Shown here piece after piece: positions 7,247 through 15,173 of a stretch of DNA of 24,272 nt (positions are counted from its first letter, which is position 1; each line of letters begins with the position of its first letter). The notes beneath the pieces were generated by a model. The model saw only the letters and a program-made list of their open reading frames with translations, had not been told where the DNA came from and ran no database searches. Made by a program: the position numbers and the translations under genes. This DNA comes from CAZSNT01 sp964607765 (GTDB lineage Bacteria > Verrucomicrobiota > Lentisphaeria > Oligosphaerales > JABHEG01): the NCBI GenBank assembly GCA_964607765.1, contig CAZSNT010000153.1, positions 1-24,272 of the forward strand, written 5' to 3'.

Positions 7247-8772
7247 TTTCCGAAAGACAAGCGTATGGCGTCCAGAATGGGCTTGGACGCATTCTCGGTC
7301 GAGTCGGTGACTCTCACCTCAAACTGGAAGCCGTAGCCTCTGGGCAGGTCGGAGAGATCCACTTGGGCGGGCGTTCTGGCAACCTGTTTGGAGAAGCCGG
7401 GAATATAGTCGTATGTCTCTTTCACTGCCTGCCAGTCGATCCACTGATCGATGACCGCGTCCTTGTCCGTGTCAACACCAACACGCACCTCGACCGTCTC
7501 CACCCAGGGGCCGGGGCTGGTGAAATCCGAATTCTGTTGAGTCGCCAGGTAGAACCGGCCCTCGGCGAAAATGATGTCGGGATCCGGGTGCCCTTTGCCT
7601 ACATGCCCGCACCATTCGAACGGCCCATTGATGCTCGAGGCCGTGAAACGTCCCGCGCTCATCTGGTGGCCCCCGGCTGGGTCGAAATCGCAGAACAGGT
7701 AATACTGACCGCCGATCGAGATCGCGGCCCAGTCGCCGTAGGCATTCTGCTCGGGCTCGTGGATCTCATACTCCGCAACGTCTGTCTTGTAGTTTGCAGG
7801 ATCTTCTTTTGCCCAGTGCGGATGTTTGTAGGTGCCGATCTTGCCCGTCGGCTTGGTGCGGTGATCGACGGGCGGGGGGAGGATCTTGAAGTCGCTGATC
7901 CCGTCGGAACTGACCCCGTGAGCAGCCAAAGGGGAGTCCCATGCATGGGTCCTGGCGTTAATCGGGGTCCAGTCCTCGGCAATAATGTGGAACTTCCCGT
8001 CCAGGTCTCGAATCGCGGCGCAGTCAGAGCCGTGTGAGGGGTCTTTGAATGCCAGCCCCATGTTCTCCCCGAGCATCCCGTCCGTCAGGTCATCATCGAT
8101 GTAGAGATGCGGGTCCTGATCGTTCGGGTAATCGTAGTAGATGTAGGTTTTGCCGTCGGCATGCTCAGCCGTGGTCACCCAGCGTGAGACCTTGTCCGTG
8201 ACCGGACCGTGGTGCACCCAGTTCACCATGTCCCTGCTCTGCCAGGCGTGATAGCCGCCTTGCCCCGGCTTCAGGCCGCCGGGAGCGTTGAATTGGTTCG
8301 GGAATGGCGTAGTCTGCAGAGGGATGTCGAACCCCTCGAGCGTCGCGGCTTCCGGTACGAAGGCGGGCTTGACAGGCTCTGGTTTCGCCCCCTTCTTGCC
8401 TCTCTTCTTCTTCAAGCCGCCGTAGCGACCGAACATCCAGTAATTGTCAGGCCCCAGTTGCAGCAAGACGGGCGCATCCGCCAGGTTGGCCGGCCCGATG
8501 TTGGGCGTGGGCTCCCAGTTTTCCCAGACCGGAGACTGCGAAACGACCAGCGACTGTGCGGACCGCTTCTCCGTGAACGTCTTCAGCTTGCTCCGGAACG
8601 TGGCCTTGGCCGCCGTGGGTGCGACCATGCCGCCCTTGAACTCCAGGTTGGATTGCTCTGCGGTAATCGACTGCCAGTCGTCCTGGCTGTCCACAATCCA
8701 CGTCTGTGCCGCAAGTACGGGCAGCGTCATCACGAGTGCCATTGCCAAGAATGTGTGCGTCTGCTTCTTCAT
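7243..8772 (-). CDS. Secreted GH43-like five-bladed propeller protein
   Basis: Predicted 509-aa exported protein. The frame is open to 8895, but ATG at 8772 is chosen: AGAGG lies 8 nt upstream and a signal peptide follows (MKKQ, hydrophobic to residue 20, likely cleavage at LAA-Q23). The body resembles GH43/GH117-type beta-propellers: YHAWQSRDMVNW (174-185), a typical 'sample on the ground' blade motif; HGSDCAAIRDLDGKFH (248-262); GDWAAISIGGQYYLF (346-360); and PDIIFAEGRFYLA (398-410). Catalytic acids cannot be assigned with confidence. An odd Lys-rich insert (KKKRGKKGAKPEP, about 121-133) separates the first blade from the rest. The C-terminal about 90 residues look like a separate beta-sandwich. 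It is first in a two-gene unit with the sulfatase and probably releases terminal sugars outside the cytoplasm. Confidence 0.75.
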   Translation of the reverse strand: MKKQTHTFLAMALVMTLPVLAAQTWIVDSQDDWQSITAEQSNLEFKGGMVAPTAAKATFRSKLKTFTEKRSAQSLVVSQSPVWENWEPTPNIGPANLADAPVLLQLGPDNYWMFGRYGGLKKKRGKKGAKPEPVKPAFVPEAATLEGFDIPLQTTPFPNQFNAPGGLKPGQGGYHAWQSRDMVNWVHHGPVTDKVSRWVTTAEHADGKTYIYYDYPNDQDPHLYIDDDLTDGMLGENMGLAFKDPSHGSDCAAIRDLDGKFHIIAEDWTPINARTHAWDSPLAAHGVSSDGISDFKILPPPVDHRTKPTGKIGTYKHPHWAKEDPANYKTDVAEYEIHEPEQNAYGDWAAISIGGQYYLFCDFDPAGGHQMSAGRFTASSINGPFEWCGHVGKGHPDPDIIFAEGRFYLATQQNSDFTSPGPWVETVEVRVGVDTDKDAVIDQWIDWQAVKETYDYIPGFSKQVARTPAQVDLSDLPRGYGFQFEVRVTDSTENASKPILDAIRLSFGK

Positions 8773-9049
8773 TCTGTTGCCTCTCTTACCTTCGCCATCA
8801 CCTGTACGCTTCCTCTCCGATGCCACCGTATTGGTGGGTACATAGATTGACCATAACCGTCCTCTGTTGTTCCGGCAGTCGATGGAGCATTTCAATGGAT
8901 GGGCTGCCGGTTGTCCTTTGCGGCATTTGACCGGGGCTACACCGACGCCAGTGTATTACATGGGGCGCGTGGACCGCAGCAAACGCCCGTTCATTCTGCT
9001 CCGAAGACATGCAGACACGTGAAGCCGGAAGGCCAGGCAACGGCAGACC

Positions 9050-9235
9050 ATGCACAGAGTGCAGAAGCGAATCTACCGGGCCATGTCACCGGGCCGCAAG
9101 CTCGAGTTGGCTGCGGAGCTCAATCGCGCGGCTCGCGAACTGAAGGCCGCGACTTTGCGTTCCCTGTTCCCCGACTTGACTGAAGCACAGATCAAAGAGA
9201 AAGTCAGGGAGGCCTTTCTCTATGCATCAAGCTGA
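9050..9235 (+). CDS. Small conserved hypothetical protein, orphan of a nucleotidyltransferase pair
   Basis: A 61-aa helical protein. The pattern MSPGRKLELAAEL, then ARELKAATLRSLFPDLTEA and a C-terminal FLYASS, matches a widespread short family: MSP-x-x-K at the start, ARELK in the middle, hP-x-hTE-x-Q/I as the turn, and FLYA near the end. Relatives usually precede a nucleotidyltransferase or other toxin-like gene. Here nothing follows: the next 335 bp hold only an inverted repeat and the end of the GH172 gene on the other strand. ATG at 9050 has no strong ribosome site. It is probably a real gene or a very recent relic; an antitoxin-like role is inferred only from the family's usual neighbours. 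Confidence 0.6.
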   Translation: MHRVQKRIYRAMSPGRKLELAAELNRAARELKAATLRSLFPDLTEAQIKEKVREAFLYASS

Positions 9236-9387
9236 CTTGTTTCTCCTCTTTACGGCTCGCCTTCAGAACCCACTGCTGTGGGCAGGAGTGCCTGGCAGAT
9301 AGGCCGCCAGGGCCCGCGGCATCATCGGCACCCCGGGAGAGCCCGGGCGCTGGCATCCGGGCCGCGAACGACGGGTGGCGTCTTGGC

Positions 9388-9521
9388 CTGAGTTCCGCTT
9401 TCAAGCGGCAGCGGGAGTGAGCTTCAGCGAGCGGATTTGGTGCAGCACGAGATGGCACGGGGCGCGGAAGCAAGCCGCTCGCTGAAGCTCACTCCCGCTG
9501 CCGCTTGAAAGCGGAACTCAG
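9388..9521. repeat. Perfect 47-bp inverted repeat around a 40-bp centre (MITE- or REPIN-like)
   Basis: Bases 9388-9434 are exactly complementary to 9475-9521, flanking a 40-bp centre. Each arm itself carries a short hairpin (CCGCTT-TC-AAGCGG). Two nested levels of symmetry are characteristic of REPINs (paired REP sequences) or small non-autonomous transposable elements. It lies in the convergent gap between the orphan small gene and GH172, where it could also act as a bidirectional transcription barrier. The remainder of 9236-9570 shows no gene. Confidence 0.9.
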
Positions 9522-9570
9522 ACCGGGGGGTCTCAAGCTCTCTGAGGGGTTGTCTGGTCGGAACGTTGTC

Positions 9571-11136
9571 TCACTCGGGAATCGGCGGGATCTCGACGGC
9601 GCCTTCGGGATCTGGCTTGCAGTTGGATGTGGTGGCTGCAGCCGCGTACCAGTACGTGCCCACGCCGTAGGCCATGTCGCACTCGTCCCAGTGCCAGACC
9701 TCCATGTCGAGTTGCAGCGATGTGCCGAAGGGCATCGTGTCGAGCGACCGGCTTCGCGTCTCCGTGCTGTACCCCTTCGTGTTGCGTTCGTTGGTGGTCT
9801 TGCGGTTCAGCTTGCTGTAAACGTGCGCCTTGGGCTGCGCGTGGAACGGATGCTCGTAGAAGTCCGTGCTGAGCCCGCCCCAAGAGTAGCCGTAGTAGTC
9901 CTCCGTGCCCGTGCCGAAGATCGACGGGAAGTCCTCGCCGTCGACCCAGATCTTCTCGTCACCTTCGCCCCACCATTTCTCGACGGGATTCATGACGGTG
10001 AGCGTGTCGCCAACATAGACCCCACGGCCCGTGAGCGTGACGTAGTTCCAGTCGGAGAACGGCCGGGTGGGCACGGGGTATTGCCCGCGCCAGGCAGCGT
10101 GGAACAGCATCGAGCGTTCGTCCCAGCTCCAATCGCCCACCAAGGCGCCCAACTGCACTCTGACCGGGCCATCGCCGAGATTGAGGATGGAGATCCTGCC
10201 GGACTCCCGGTACGGCATCACCCAGCGGCAGGACATGGTGCCGTCTTCCGCCACTGTGCGGTACCAGCCCTGGAAAGGGTTCAGGCCGATGCCCGTGCCG
10301 AAGAAGTCGCCGATCGGGCACCACACGGTTTGCTTGCCGTCGAACTCCATCTTCAGCACCACCGAACGGGTGACCGCCGCATCGGAGTAATCGCCCAGCT
10401 TGAGCGACAGCCCGCGGACCGCGGCCGTGCCGTCCGGCAGTTCGAGCGGCATCTCCTGCCCGGCCGCCAGTTCCCCCGCAAAGCGAAGTTGCCGGTCAGC
10501 CTCGGGGCCCTGCGGATTCAGCAGAGCTCTGCCCACCTGCTCAGCCAACGGTTTCGCCGCTTCGAAGTCTGCCATCGTGAAGGTCTCGACCGGTGTCCCC
10601 GCCGCATACGCCCGGAAGGTGAACTGGAAGAAGAAGGGCTGCTCTGTCACGGTGACTTTGCAGCTCTTGCCGTAGGGGATCGGGAAGAACGAAACGGCTG
10701 AGAGCAGCGATGGATGCGCGAACGGGTAGGGGAAGAGTCCGGAACCGTTCAAGAGAGTGCAGACATTTCCCTCGAGACCCGGCTCAGAGGAACCGTCGAA
10801 GTAGAAACGGATCAGAGAATCTTCCGGGACGTCCCGGAAGGGCATCCAGGTGCGCACGATCGCGCCGGGCCCTTCGTGCTCCATCAGTACCCACTCCTTC
10901 TGACCGCCGTTCTCCTCGATGCGGATGAAGTTGTGGTCTGTCTCGTCCCTGTTGTGGTCATGGTTGGCGAACCAGCCTTCCGGATCATCCGGGCTGACGG
11001 AGCGCCGGTCATAGCTGCTGTGCTGCTTCAGCCGGAACTCGGGGTCCGGAAAACGCGCCACGGCATCGCGATCCACCATCTCGTGCAGCAGCGACTCGAC
11101 CGTGATGGAGTAGCGTTCTGATGCCTGCTGTTTCAT
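9571..11136 (-). CDS. GH172 (DUF2961) glycoside hydrolase, no signal peptide
   Basis: A 521-aa DUF2961 protein, the family now classed as GH172, whose characterised members act on D-fructofuranosyl or D-arabinofuranosyl linkages. Family landmarks: WMPFRDVPEDSLIRFYFDG (97-115), PIGDFFGTG (274-282), WWGEGDEKIWVDGE (388-401) and FGTGTEDYYGYSWG (407-420), with conserved Glu412. Start ATG at 11136 has GAGGA 7 nt upstream; the open frame continues far upstream but only across the divergent gene, in sequence unlike the family. The N-terminus (MKQQASERYS) is hydrophilic, so no export signal is visible. It is a single-gene unit, diverging from the lectin-glycosidase gene at 11452. The natural substrate here is unknown. 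Confidence 0.9.
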   Translation of the reverse strand: MKQQASERYSITVESLLHEMVDRDAVARFPDPEFRLKQHSSYDRRSVSPDDPEGWFANHDHNRDETDHNFIRIEENGGQKEWVLMEHEGPGAIVRTWMPFRDVPEDSLIRFYFDGSSEPGLEGNVCTLLNGSGLFPYPFAHPSLLSAVSFFPIPYGKSCKVTVTEQPFFFQFTFRAYAAGTPVETFTMADFEAAKPLAEQVGRALLNPQGPEADRQLRFAGELAAGQEMPLELPDGTAAVRGLSLKLGDYSDAAVTRSVVLKMEFDGKQTVWCPIGDFFGTGIGLNPFQGWYRTVAEDGTMSCRWVMPYRESGRISILNLGDGPVRVQLGALVGDWSWDERSMLFHAAWRGQYPVPTRPFSDWNYVTLTGRGVYVGDTLTVMNPVEKWWGEGDEKIWVDGEDFPSIFGTGTEDYYGYSWGGLSTDFYEHPFHAQPKAHVYSKLNRKTTNERNTKGYSTETRSRSLDTMPFGTSLQLDMEVWHWDECDMAYGVGTYWYAAAATTSNCKPDPEGAVEIPPIPE

Positions 11137-11146
11137 TGTCGTGTCC

Positions 11147-11287
11147 TCAGCGCTTACGCATTGACTGCAGGTTGGTGACGGAGAACCCCCGGCCGAACTC
11201 ATCGGTGAGTCGGGCAGAGAGTACCTTGAGCAACACCGCGCCATACTGTGACCGCGACACAACGATACCGGGTTCCAGCGTCCGCGC
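11147..11287 (-). pseudogene. Remnant of a YhcG/DUF1016-type nuclease gene (N-terminal domain)
   Basis: The minus frame reads SQYGAVLLKVLSARLTDEF, then GRGFSVTNLQSMRKR and a stop. This is the conserved end of the DUF1016 N-terminal domain (pattern YG-x-x-LL-x-x-LS-x-x-L-T-x-x-FGRGFS-x-x-NL-x-x-MR). Intact proteins continue for about 200 more residues to a PD-(D/E)XK nuclease domain; here the frame stops at once, 10 nt before the GH172 start. Sequence upstream of about 11257 is no longer family-like. It is best read as a leftover fragment whose stop region is now part of the GH172 leader. Confidence 0.6.
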
Positions 11288-11331
11288 AACCTTCCCAGAC
11301 TCGCCTGGGAGCCCGCAGAGGCAGATGGTAG

Positions 11332-11380
11332 GGTTGCTTTTCCGGACATCCTCGTGCCCACGACGTCTGGAAAACTGACC
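11332..11380. promoter_or_regulatory. Long interrupted palindrome upstream of the lectin-glycosidase gene
   Basis: TTTTCCGGAC (11338-11347) pairs with GTCTGGAAAA (11365-11374) with one G-T wobble. Inside it TCGTG-CC-CACGA (11352-11363) forms a second perfect stem, and GGT/ACC pairs extend it outward. The T-run is on the 5' side and the A-run on the 3' side, the reverse of a bidirectional terminator, so an operator or a mobile-element end is likelier. It lies 72-120 bp before the ATG at 11452. Confidence 0.4.
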
Positions 11381-11451
11381 GACGCAGCGCACTTTAACCA
11401 GCAGAGCAGTGCGGCGAGTTTGCCTGCGAGATCTTGGTACAGGAGCTGACG

Positions 11452-13884
11452 ATGAATCGGGCAATCGGTGCATTCAGAGTAGTGTTGCTTGTGGCAGTGG
11501 CCGGGCTGCTTGTCCGGGCGCAGGAGACGAATGTCTACTTCCGCACGGATGATCCGGGCGTGGACAAGGCCATTCGCCGGTGGGGGCTTGATGTGTCGTG
11601 GCCCCACGAAGGGAACACGCTCAGGGGAATCAGCCATTTGGGATTGGAGAATGTGCACACGGTTCGGTTGACGTTCTACGTGGACGAACCGCTGACCGAA
11701 TCGGGGGATCTGAGCGAGAACACGAAGAAGCGGGTGGCCCGGATGGTGGAGTTGGCGGAGATGGCGCCCGATACGCAATGGACGTTGATGCCGCACCAGG
11801 AGTCGGGGGTTCACGCCTGGTACAAGCACGAGGGGCGGGACCGGATTCGGGTGGACCGCTGGGTGGCGGCGATCAAGAAGACAGTGGAGTTCATCGGCAA
11901 GCCAATCGTTCTCATCGAGGCGTACAACGAGCCGGATTTCCGGAAGTGGGGGCAGACAGGCGTGGAGGACCTGCATGCGATTCTGAAAGCGCTGAATGCG
12001 GACCCGATGTTCAAGGACACCGCAACGATGGGTCCCTCGACATTGAGTTCAGGGGCGGCGCAGCGGTGGTTTGACCGGATCAAGGATGAAGTCGATATCG
12101 CAACGACGCACTGCCTGGGGGGTGATTTCGCCTCGTATCGCGATTTCGTGGTCGCTGCGAAGAAAACAGGCAAGCCGGTCTACCAGTCCGAGGCCCACAA
12201 CCTGGCTGAGGTGATCGCGGCGGCGGAGTACGGGGTCGATGCGGCATCGTGGTGGCCCGGACCGTTTCTGCCGCGGGGGCACTTTGTGCGGGACAGCCAG
12301 GGGAAGCGGCTGGCATACTCATTGAACCCGAAATGCTGGACGGCGGCAGCGGTGTACCGGTCGCCGAAGGGCGAGCTGCGCGCCTTCCTCGGTGCGTCGG
12401 AGCGTCAGTCGGAACGGTATGCGTACCGGCTGGTATGCGGCGATCGACCGGTGTGGTTCAACGGTGAGGGACCGGCGTACATGCACCGTGTGCCGTTGGG
12501 ACGGCACGATGAGGAGACCGTGGACATCACGTTTGGTGAGGAGATCCCCCAGCACTTCGACGGGAAGCGCTTCCTGATTGTGAATCGGGCCTCGGGAGAT
12601 GCGCTTGAGGTAGCGGCTGAGAACGTGATGGAGGACGGGGCGGCGGTCCGACTGCGGGCGCACAGCGGGGATGAACGACAGGTGTGGGAACTGGCAAAGG
12701 TCAAATCGGGCTACTACCTGATCCGCAATGCGGTGAGCGGACGAACGCTGGAGGCAGCGGGTTGGGACCTCCGGGCAGGAGGCCAGATCTTGCAGTGGGG
12801 TCGTGGCGAGAAGCTGCCGACGCGGTGGTTCATGGAGAAGGCCGGAGACGGATACGTCACCATTCGCAGCGCCTTGTCCTGCAACTACCTGCATTCGGGG
12901 GCGGGAATGGAGGAGGCAGAAACAGAGGTGGTCCAGTGGAGCTACACGGGCGGGGCGGCGCAGCAATGGCGGCTGTTTCCGGTCGCAGGCGGCGTGGACT
13001 ACAAAGCGCCACAGGCGCCGAGTGGGTTGAGGGCGCGGGGCAGTCGTGCGTCGGTTCACCTGAGCTGGCAGGCAAGCCGTGAGGGCGATATCGATCGGTA
13101 CATCGTGTATCGGTCCGCTGATCCCCGCGGCGAGTTCGATGCCATCGGGGTGACGAAAGAGAACTCGTTTGTGGACACCTCGCCAGCCCGCGCTGAGGTC
13201 AATTACTACGCGGTGCGTGCGACGGATCGCTCATGGAACCACTCAGACAAGTCATCGGTGGCGTCGGCAAAGCCCACGGGTGACCGGGGACTTGTGATGC
13301 ACCTGGCGATGGATGGGGACCTGACCGACAGCTCGGAGAACGGGATGACCGGCCACGGCTACGGCGGGCTGCGGTTCGTGGATGGGAAGAAGGGGCAGGC
13401 AGTGGCCCTGGATGGGATCAGCGACTACGTGGGGCTTGCACCGAAGAGCGTGGGGTATGAGAGCGTGACGGTGGCGACGTGGGTCTACTGGTACGGCGGC
13501 GCCCGCTGGCAACGGCTGTTTGACTTCGGGAATGACACGGGGCGGAACTTCTTCATGGCGATGGACCGGGGCAAGGGCATGATGCGGGTGGCGCTCCAGA
13601 ACGGCCGGGGTGAGCAGGCGATGGATGACGCACGGTCGCTCGTACGGAAGCAGTGGACGCACGTGGCAGTGGTGTCGCAACCGGGAGCGCTGAGGCTGTA
13701 TGTGAACGGGAAGCTCGCCGAAGAGAAGGAGGGGGATATCACGCTGAAGAGCATTGATCCGGTGTGTCTGTGGTTGGGCAAGAGCTCATACAATGACCCC
13801 CTGTTTGCCGGGCGGATCGACGACTTGCGCGTATACAACTACGGGCTGACGGCGGACGAGGTGAGCAAGCTGGCGACGTGGTAA
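11452..13884 (+). CDS. Secreted multidomain glycosidase: barrel, ricin-type trefoil, FN3, LamG
   Basis: An 810-aa exported protein. ATG at 11452 is preferred over an in-frame TTG at 11434 because AGGAG lies 6 nt upstream and a signal peptide starts at once (hydrophobic 9-21, cleavage near VRA-Q). Residues about 25-360 form a glycosidase-like TIM barrel of clan GH-A style: IEAYNEPDF carries the acid/base candidate Glu160 after Asn159, and YQSEAHN the nucleophile candidate Glu247; the GH family cannot be named. Residues 365-512 are a ricin-type beta-trefoil with Q-x-W-like repeats (RQVWEL, AQQWRLF). Residues 518-608 are fibronectin type III (APSGLRARG, IVYRSADPRGEFD, YYAVRATD). Residues 612-810 are a LamG/concanavalin-like domain (LDGISDYVGL, FAGRIDDLRVYN). 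The binding modules suggest attachment to an insoluble or surface glycan. It diverges from GH172. Confidence 0.85.
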   Translation: MNRAIGAFRVVLLVAVAGLLVRAQETNVYFRTDDPGVDKAIRRWGLDVSWPHEGNTLRGISHLGLENVHTVRLTFYVDEPLTESGDLSENTKKRVARMVELAEMAPDTQWTLMPHQESGVHAWYKHEGRDRIRVDRWVAAIKKTVEFIGKPIVLIEAYNEPDFRKWGQTGVEDLHAILKALNADPMFKDTATMGPSTLSSGAAQRWFDRIKDEVDIATTHCLGGDFASYRDFVVAAKKTGKPVYQSEAHNLAEVIAAAEYGVDAASWWPGPFLPRGHFVRDSQGKRLAYSLNPKCWTAAAVYRSPKGELRAFLGASERQSERYAYRLVCGDRPVWFNGEGPAYMHRVPLGRHDEETVDITFGEEIPQHFDGKRFLIVNRASGDALEVAAENVMEDGAAVRLRAHSGDERQVWELAKVKSGYYLIRNAVSGRTLEAAGWDLRAGGQILQWGRGEKLPTRWFMEKAGDGYVTIRSALSCNYLHSGAGMEEAETEVVQWSYTGGAAQQWRLFPVAGGVDYKAPQAPSGLRARGSRASVHLSWQASREGDIDRYIVYRSADPRGEFDAIGVTKENSFVDTSPARAEVNYYAVRATDRSWNHSDKSSVASAKPTGDRGLVMHLAMDGDLTDSSENGMTGHGYGGLRFVDGKKGQAVALDGISDYVGLAPKSVGYESVTVATWVYWYGGARWQRLFDFGNDTGRNFFMAMDRGKGMMRVALQNGRGEQAMDDARSLVRKQWTHVAVVSQPGALRLYVNGKLAEEKEGDITLKSIDPVCLWLGKSSYNDPLFAGRIDDLRVYNYGLTADEVSKLATW

Positions 13885-14013
13885 CGCGCCCCAGGCGGCA
13901 CTTGGGGTTGGAGGGGGCAGCGAGTGCATCGAGGATGCGGCAGACGTCGACGAGACCAGACGACATGCCACGACACAGACGGGGATCTGTGCCGAGCGGG
14001 ACGTGCTGCCACA

Positions 14014-15153
14014 TCATTCTGCGTTGTGCTCGCCGGCCAGGATGAGAAGGGCCATGGCGGTGCCGTAGGATTCGCCGCAGTGGTCGCGGGAGTCGAGCCA
14101 GTGTCCGTCGTCCTTCTGAAGCCGCAGGAAGTGCTCGGTCAGGGCAGGCCCGTACTTTTCCTCAACCGGCCCACCGAGGCAGGCCAGTGCCTGCGCCACG
14201 TAGAAGTAGCCGTAGAAACAGTAGAACGTCCCGATCCCGTGGGGCTTCTGGTGGCAGCCTTCTTCGAGGTCTCGGACCTTGTCGAATCGCTCTCGGTACT
14301 GGAAGAACGTGTCGAGCGCGGTTTCCAGGTCCGCGCGTGTGCCACGGCCGGCGAGAAGCAGCACCAGCTGCAGCTGCACCGAGCGCCCGATGGAGTCGCG
14401 CACGCGTCCGTCCCGGCGCTGTTTCCGCGGCACGCCCTGGTAGGCCACGTATTGCCCGGGATTGCTCTGCCGGCCGAGCAGTTTGCAGCTCCGCTCGAGC
14501 ACGGCGTCTTCGACGCTGATGCCGGCCTCGCGTGCTGCGAGCAGGCCGTGTAGCACGGTTGCGGTCGTGAAGCTCTCGCTTGGGCCTTTGTCGTAGGTCC
14601 AGCCGCCGTCCTTCTGCTGCGTTCTGCACAGGGCCTCGACCATGGCAGTCATCTCGGCGCGGACGGCGGCGCGGCGTGCACGCGGCAGCGCCCCCAGCTG
14701 CGTGGCGCGTCCCAGGTAGAGGAGTGCGAAGGCCTGGCTCCACACATTGCGTTCGTGCACTTTCGGCGTGTTGTCGCGTGTATTGGCCATGGTGCCGTCG
14801 TCGCGGATCGTGTCCAGGATGAATGTCAGGGCTCGCTCTCGCGCCTGCAACGATGCCGGGTCATCCGGGCGGGTTGCCATGAGCGCAAGGCAGGCGAGGC
14901 TGGATATGGCGACGGGGTAATCGGACTTGTGCGAGCTCGCGATCTTGACGTCATCGCCGCCCCACGAGCCGTCCGTATCGTGGACGCGGTCGAGCAGTGC
15001 CTTGGCTCCCCGGTCAACCGCCGCCTGCACCGGTGGTGGGAACGGGCGAGGCCCGCCGCCCGGCTCGGGGGTGCGAGGCCCGCGGACGCAGCCCGACATG
15101 AGGGTTAGCACCAGCAGCAACGCGACAGCGGGACGGAATGCTGTTGGGGGCAT
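14014..15153 (-). CDS. Lipoprotein with prenyltransferase/terpene-cyclase-like alpha toroid
   Basis: A 379-aa lipoprotein, last gene of the operon starting at 20515. ATG at 15153 is chosen over ATG at 15174 (which overlaps the upstream stop as TAATG) because GGAG lies 10 nt before it and the signal then starts cleanly; lipobox LMSGC with Cys22. The body is an all-helical repeat domain of the squalene-cyclase/prenyltransferase toroid type: repeats marked by DGSWGGDD (about 61-68), KDGGWTYDKG, and near the end DDGHWLDSRDHCGESYGTAMALLIL in two parts around the Trp. The DxDD cyclase motif is missing, so it is unlikely to make terpenes. Comparable toroids occur in alpha-macroglobulin-like proteins and in many lipoproteins of unknown role in Planctomycetes-like bacteria. 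Its place in a fucosidase operon hints at a glycan-binding or scaffold role outside the cytoplasm. Confidence 0.8.
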   Translation of the reverse strand: MPPTAFRPAVALLLVLTLMSGCVRGPRTPEPGGGPRPFPPPVQAAVDRGAKALLDRVHDTDGSWGGDDVKIASSHKSDYPVAISSLACLALMATRPDDPASLQARERALTFILDTIRDDGTMANTRDNTPKVHERNVWSQAFALLYLGRATQLGALPRARRAAVRAEMTAMVEALCRTQQKDGGWTYDKGPSESFTTATVLHGLLAAREAGISVEDAVLERSCKLLGRQSNPGQYVAYQGVPRKQRRDGRVRDSIGRSVQLQLVLLLAGRGTRADLETALDTFFQYRERFDKVRDLEEGCHQKPHGIGTFYCFYGYFYVAQALACLGGPVEEKYGPALTEHFLRLQKDDGHWLDSRDHCGESYGTAMALLILAGEHNAE

Positions 15154-15173
15154 GGTATGAACGCTCCGATCCA

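Noticed and set aside
5846..7336. Long plus-strand open frame opposite the sulfatase
   Set aside because: The sulfatase motifs are unambiguous on the minus strand; this is its antisense shadow.
8773..9049. Extra gene in the gap before the orphan small protein
   Set aside because: Short frames on both strands lack ribosome sites and family features; the gap is best read as divergent control DNA with a small CCACC/GGTGG hairpin at 8823-8837.
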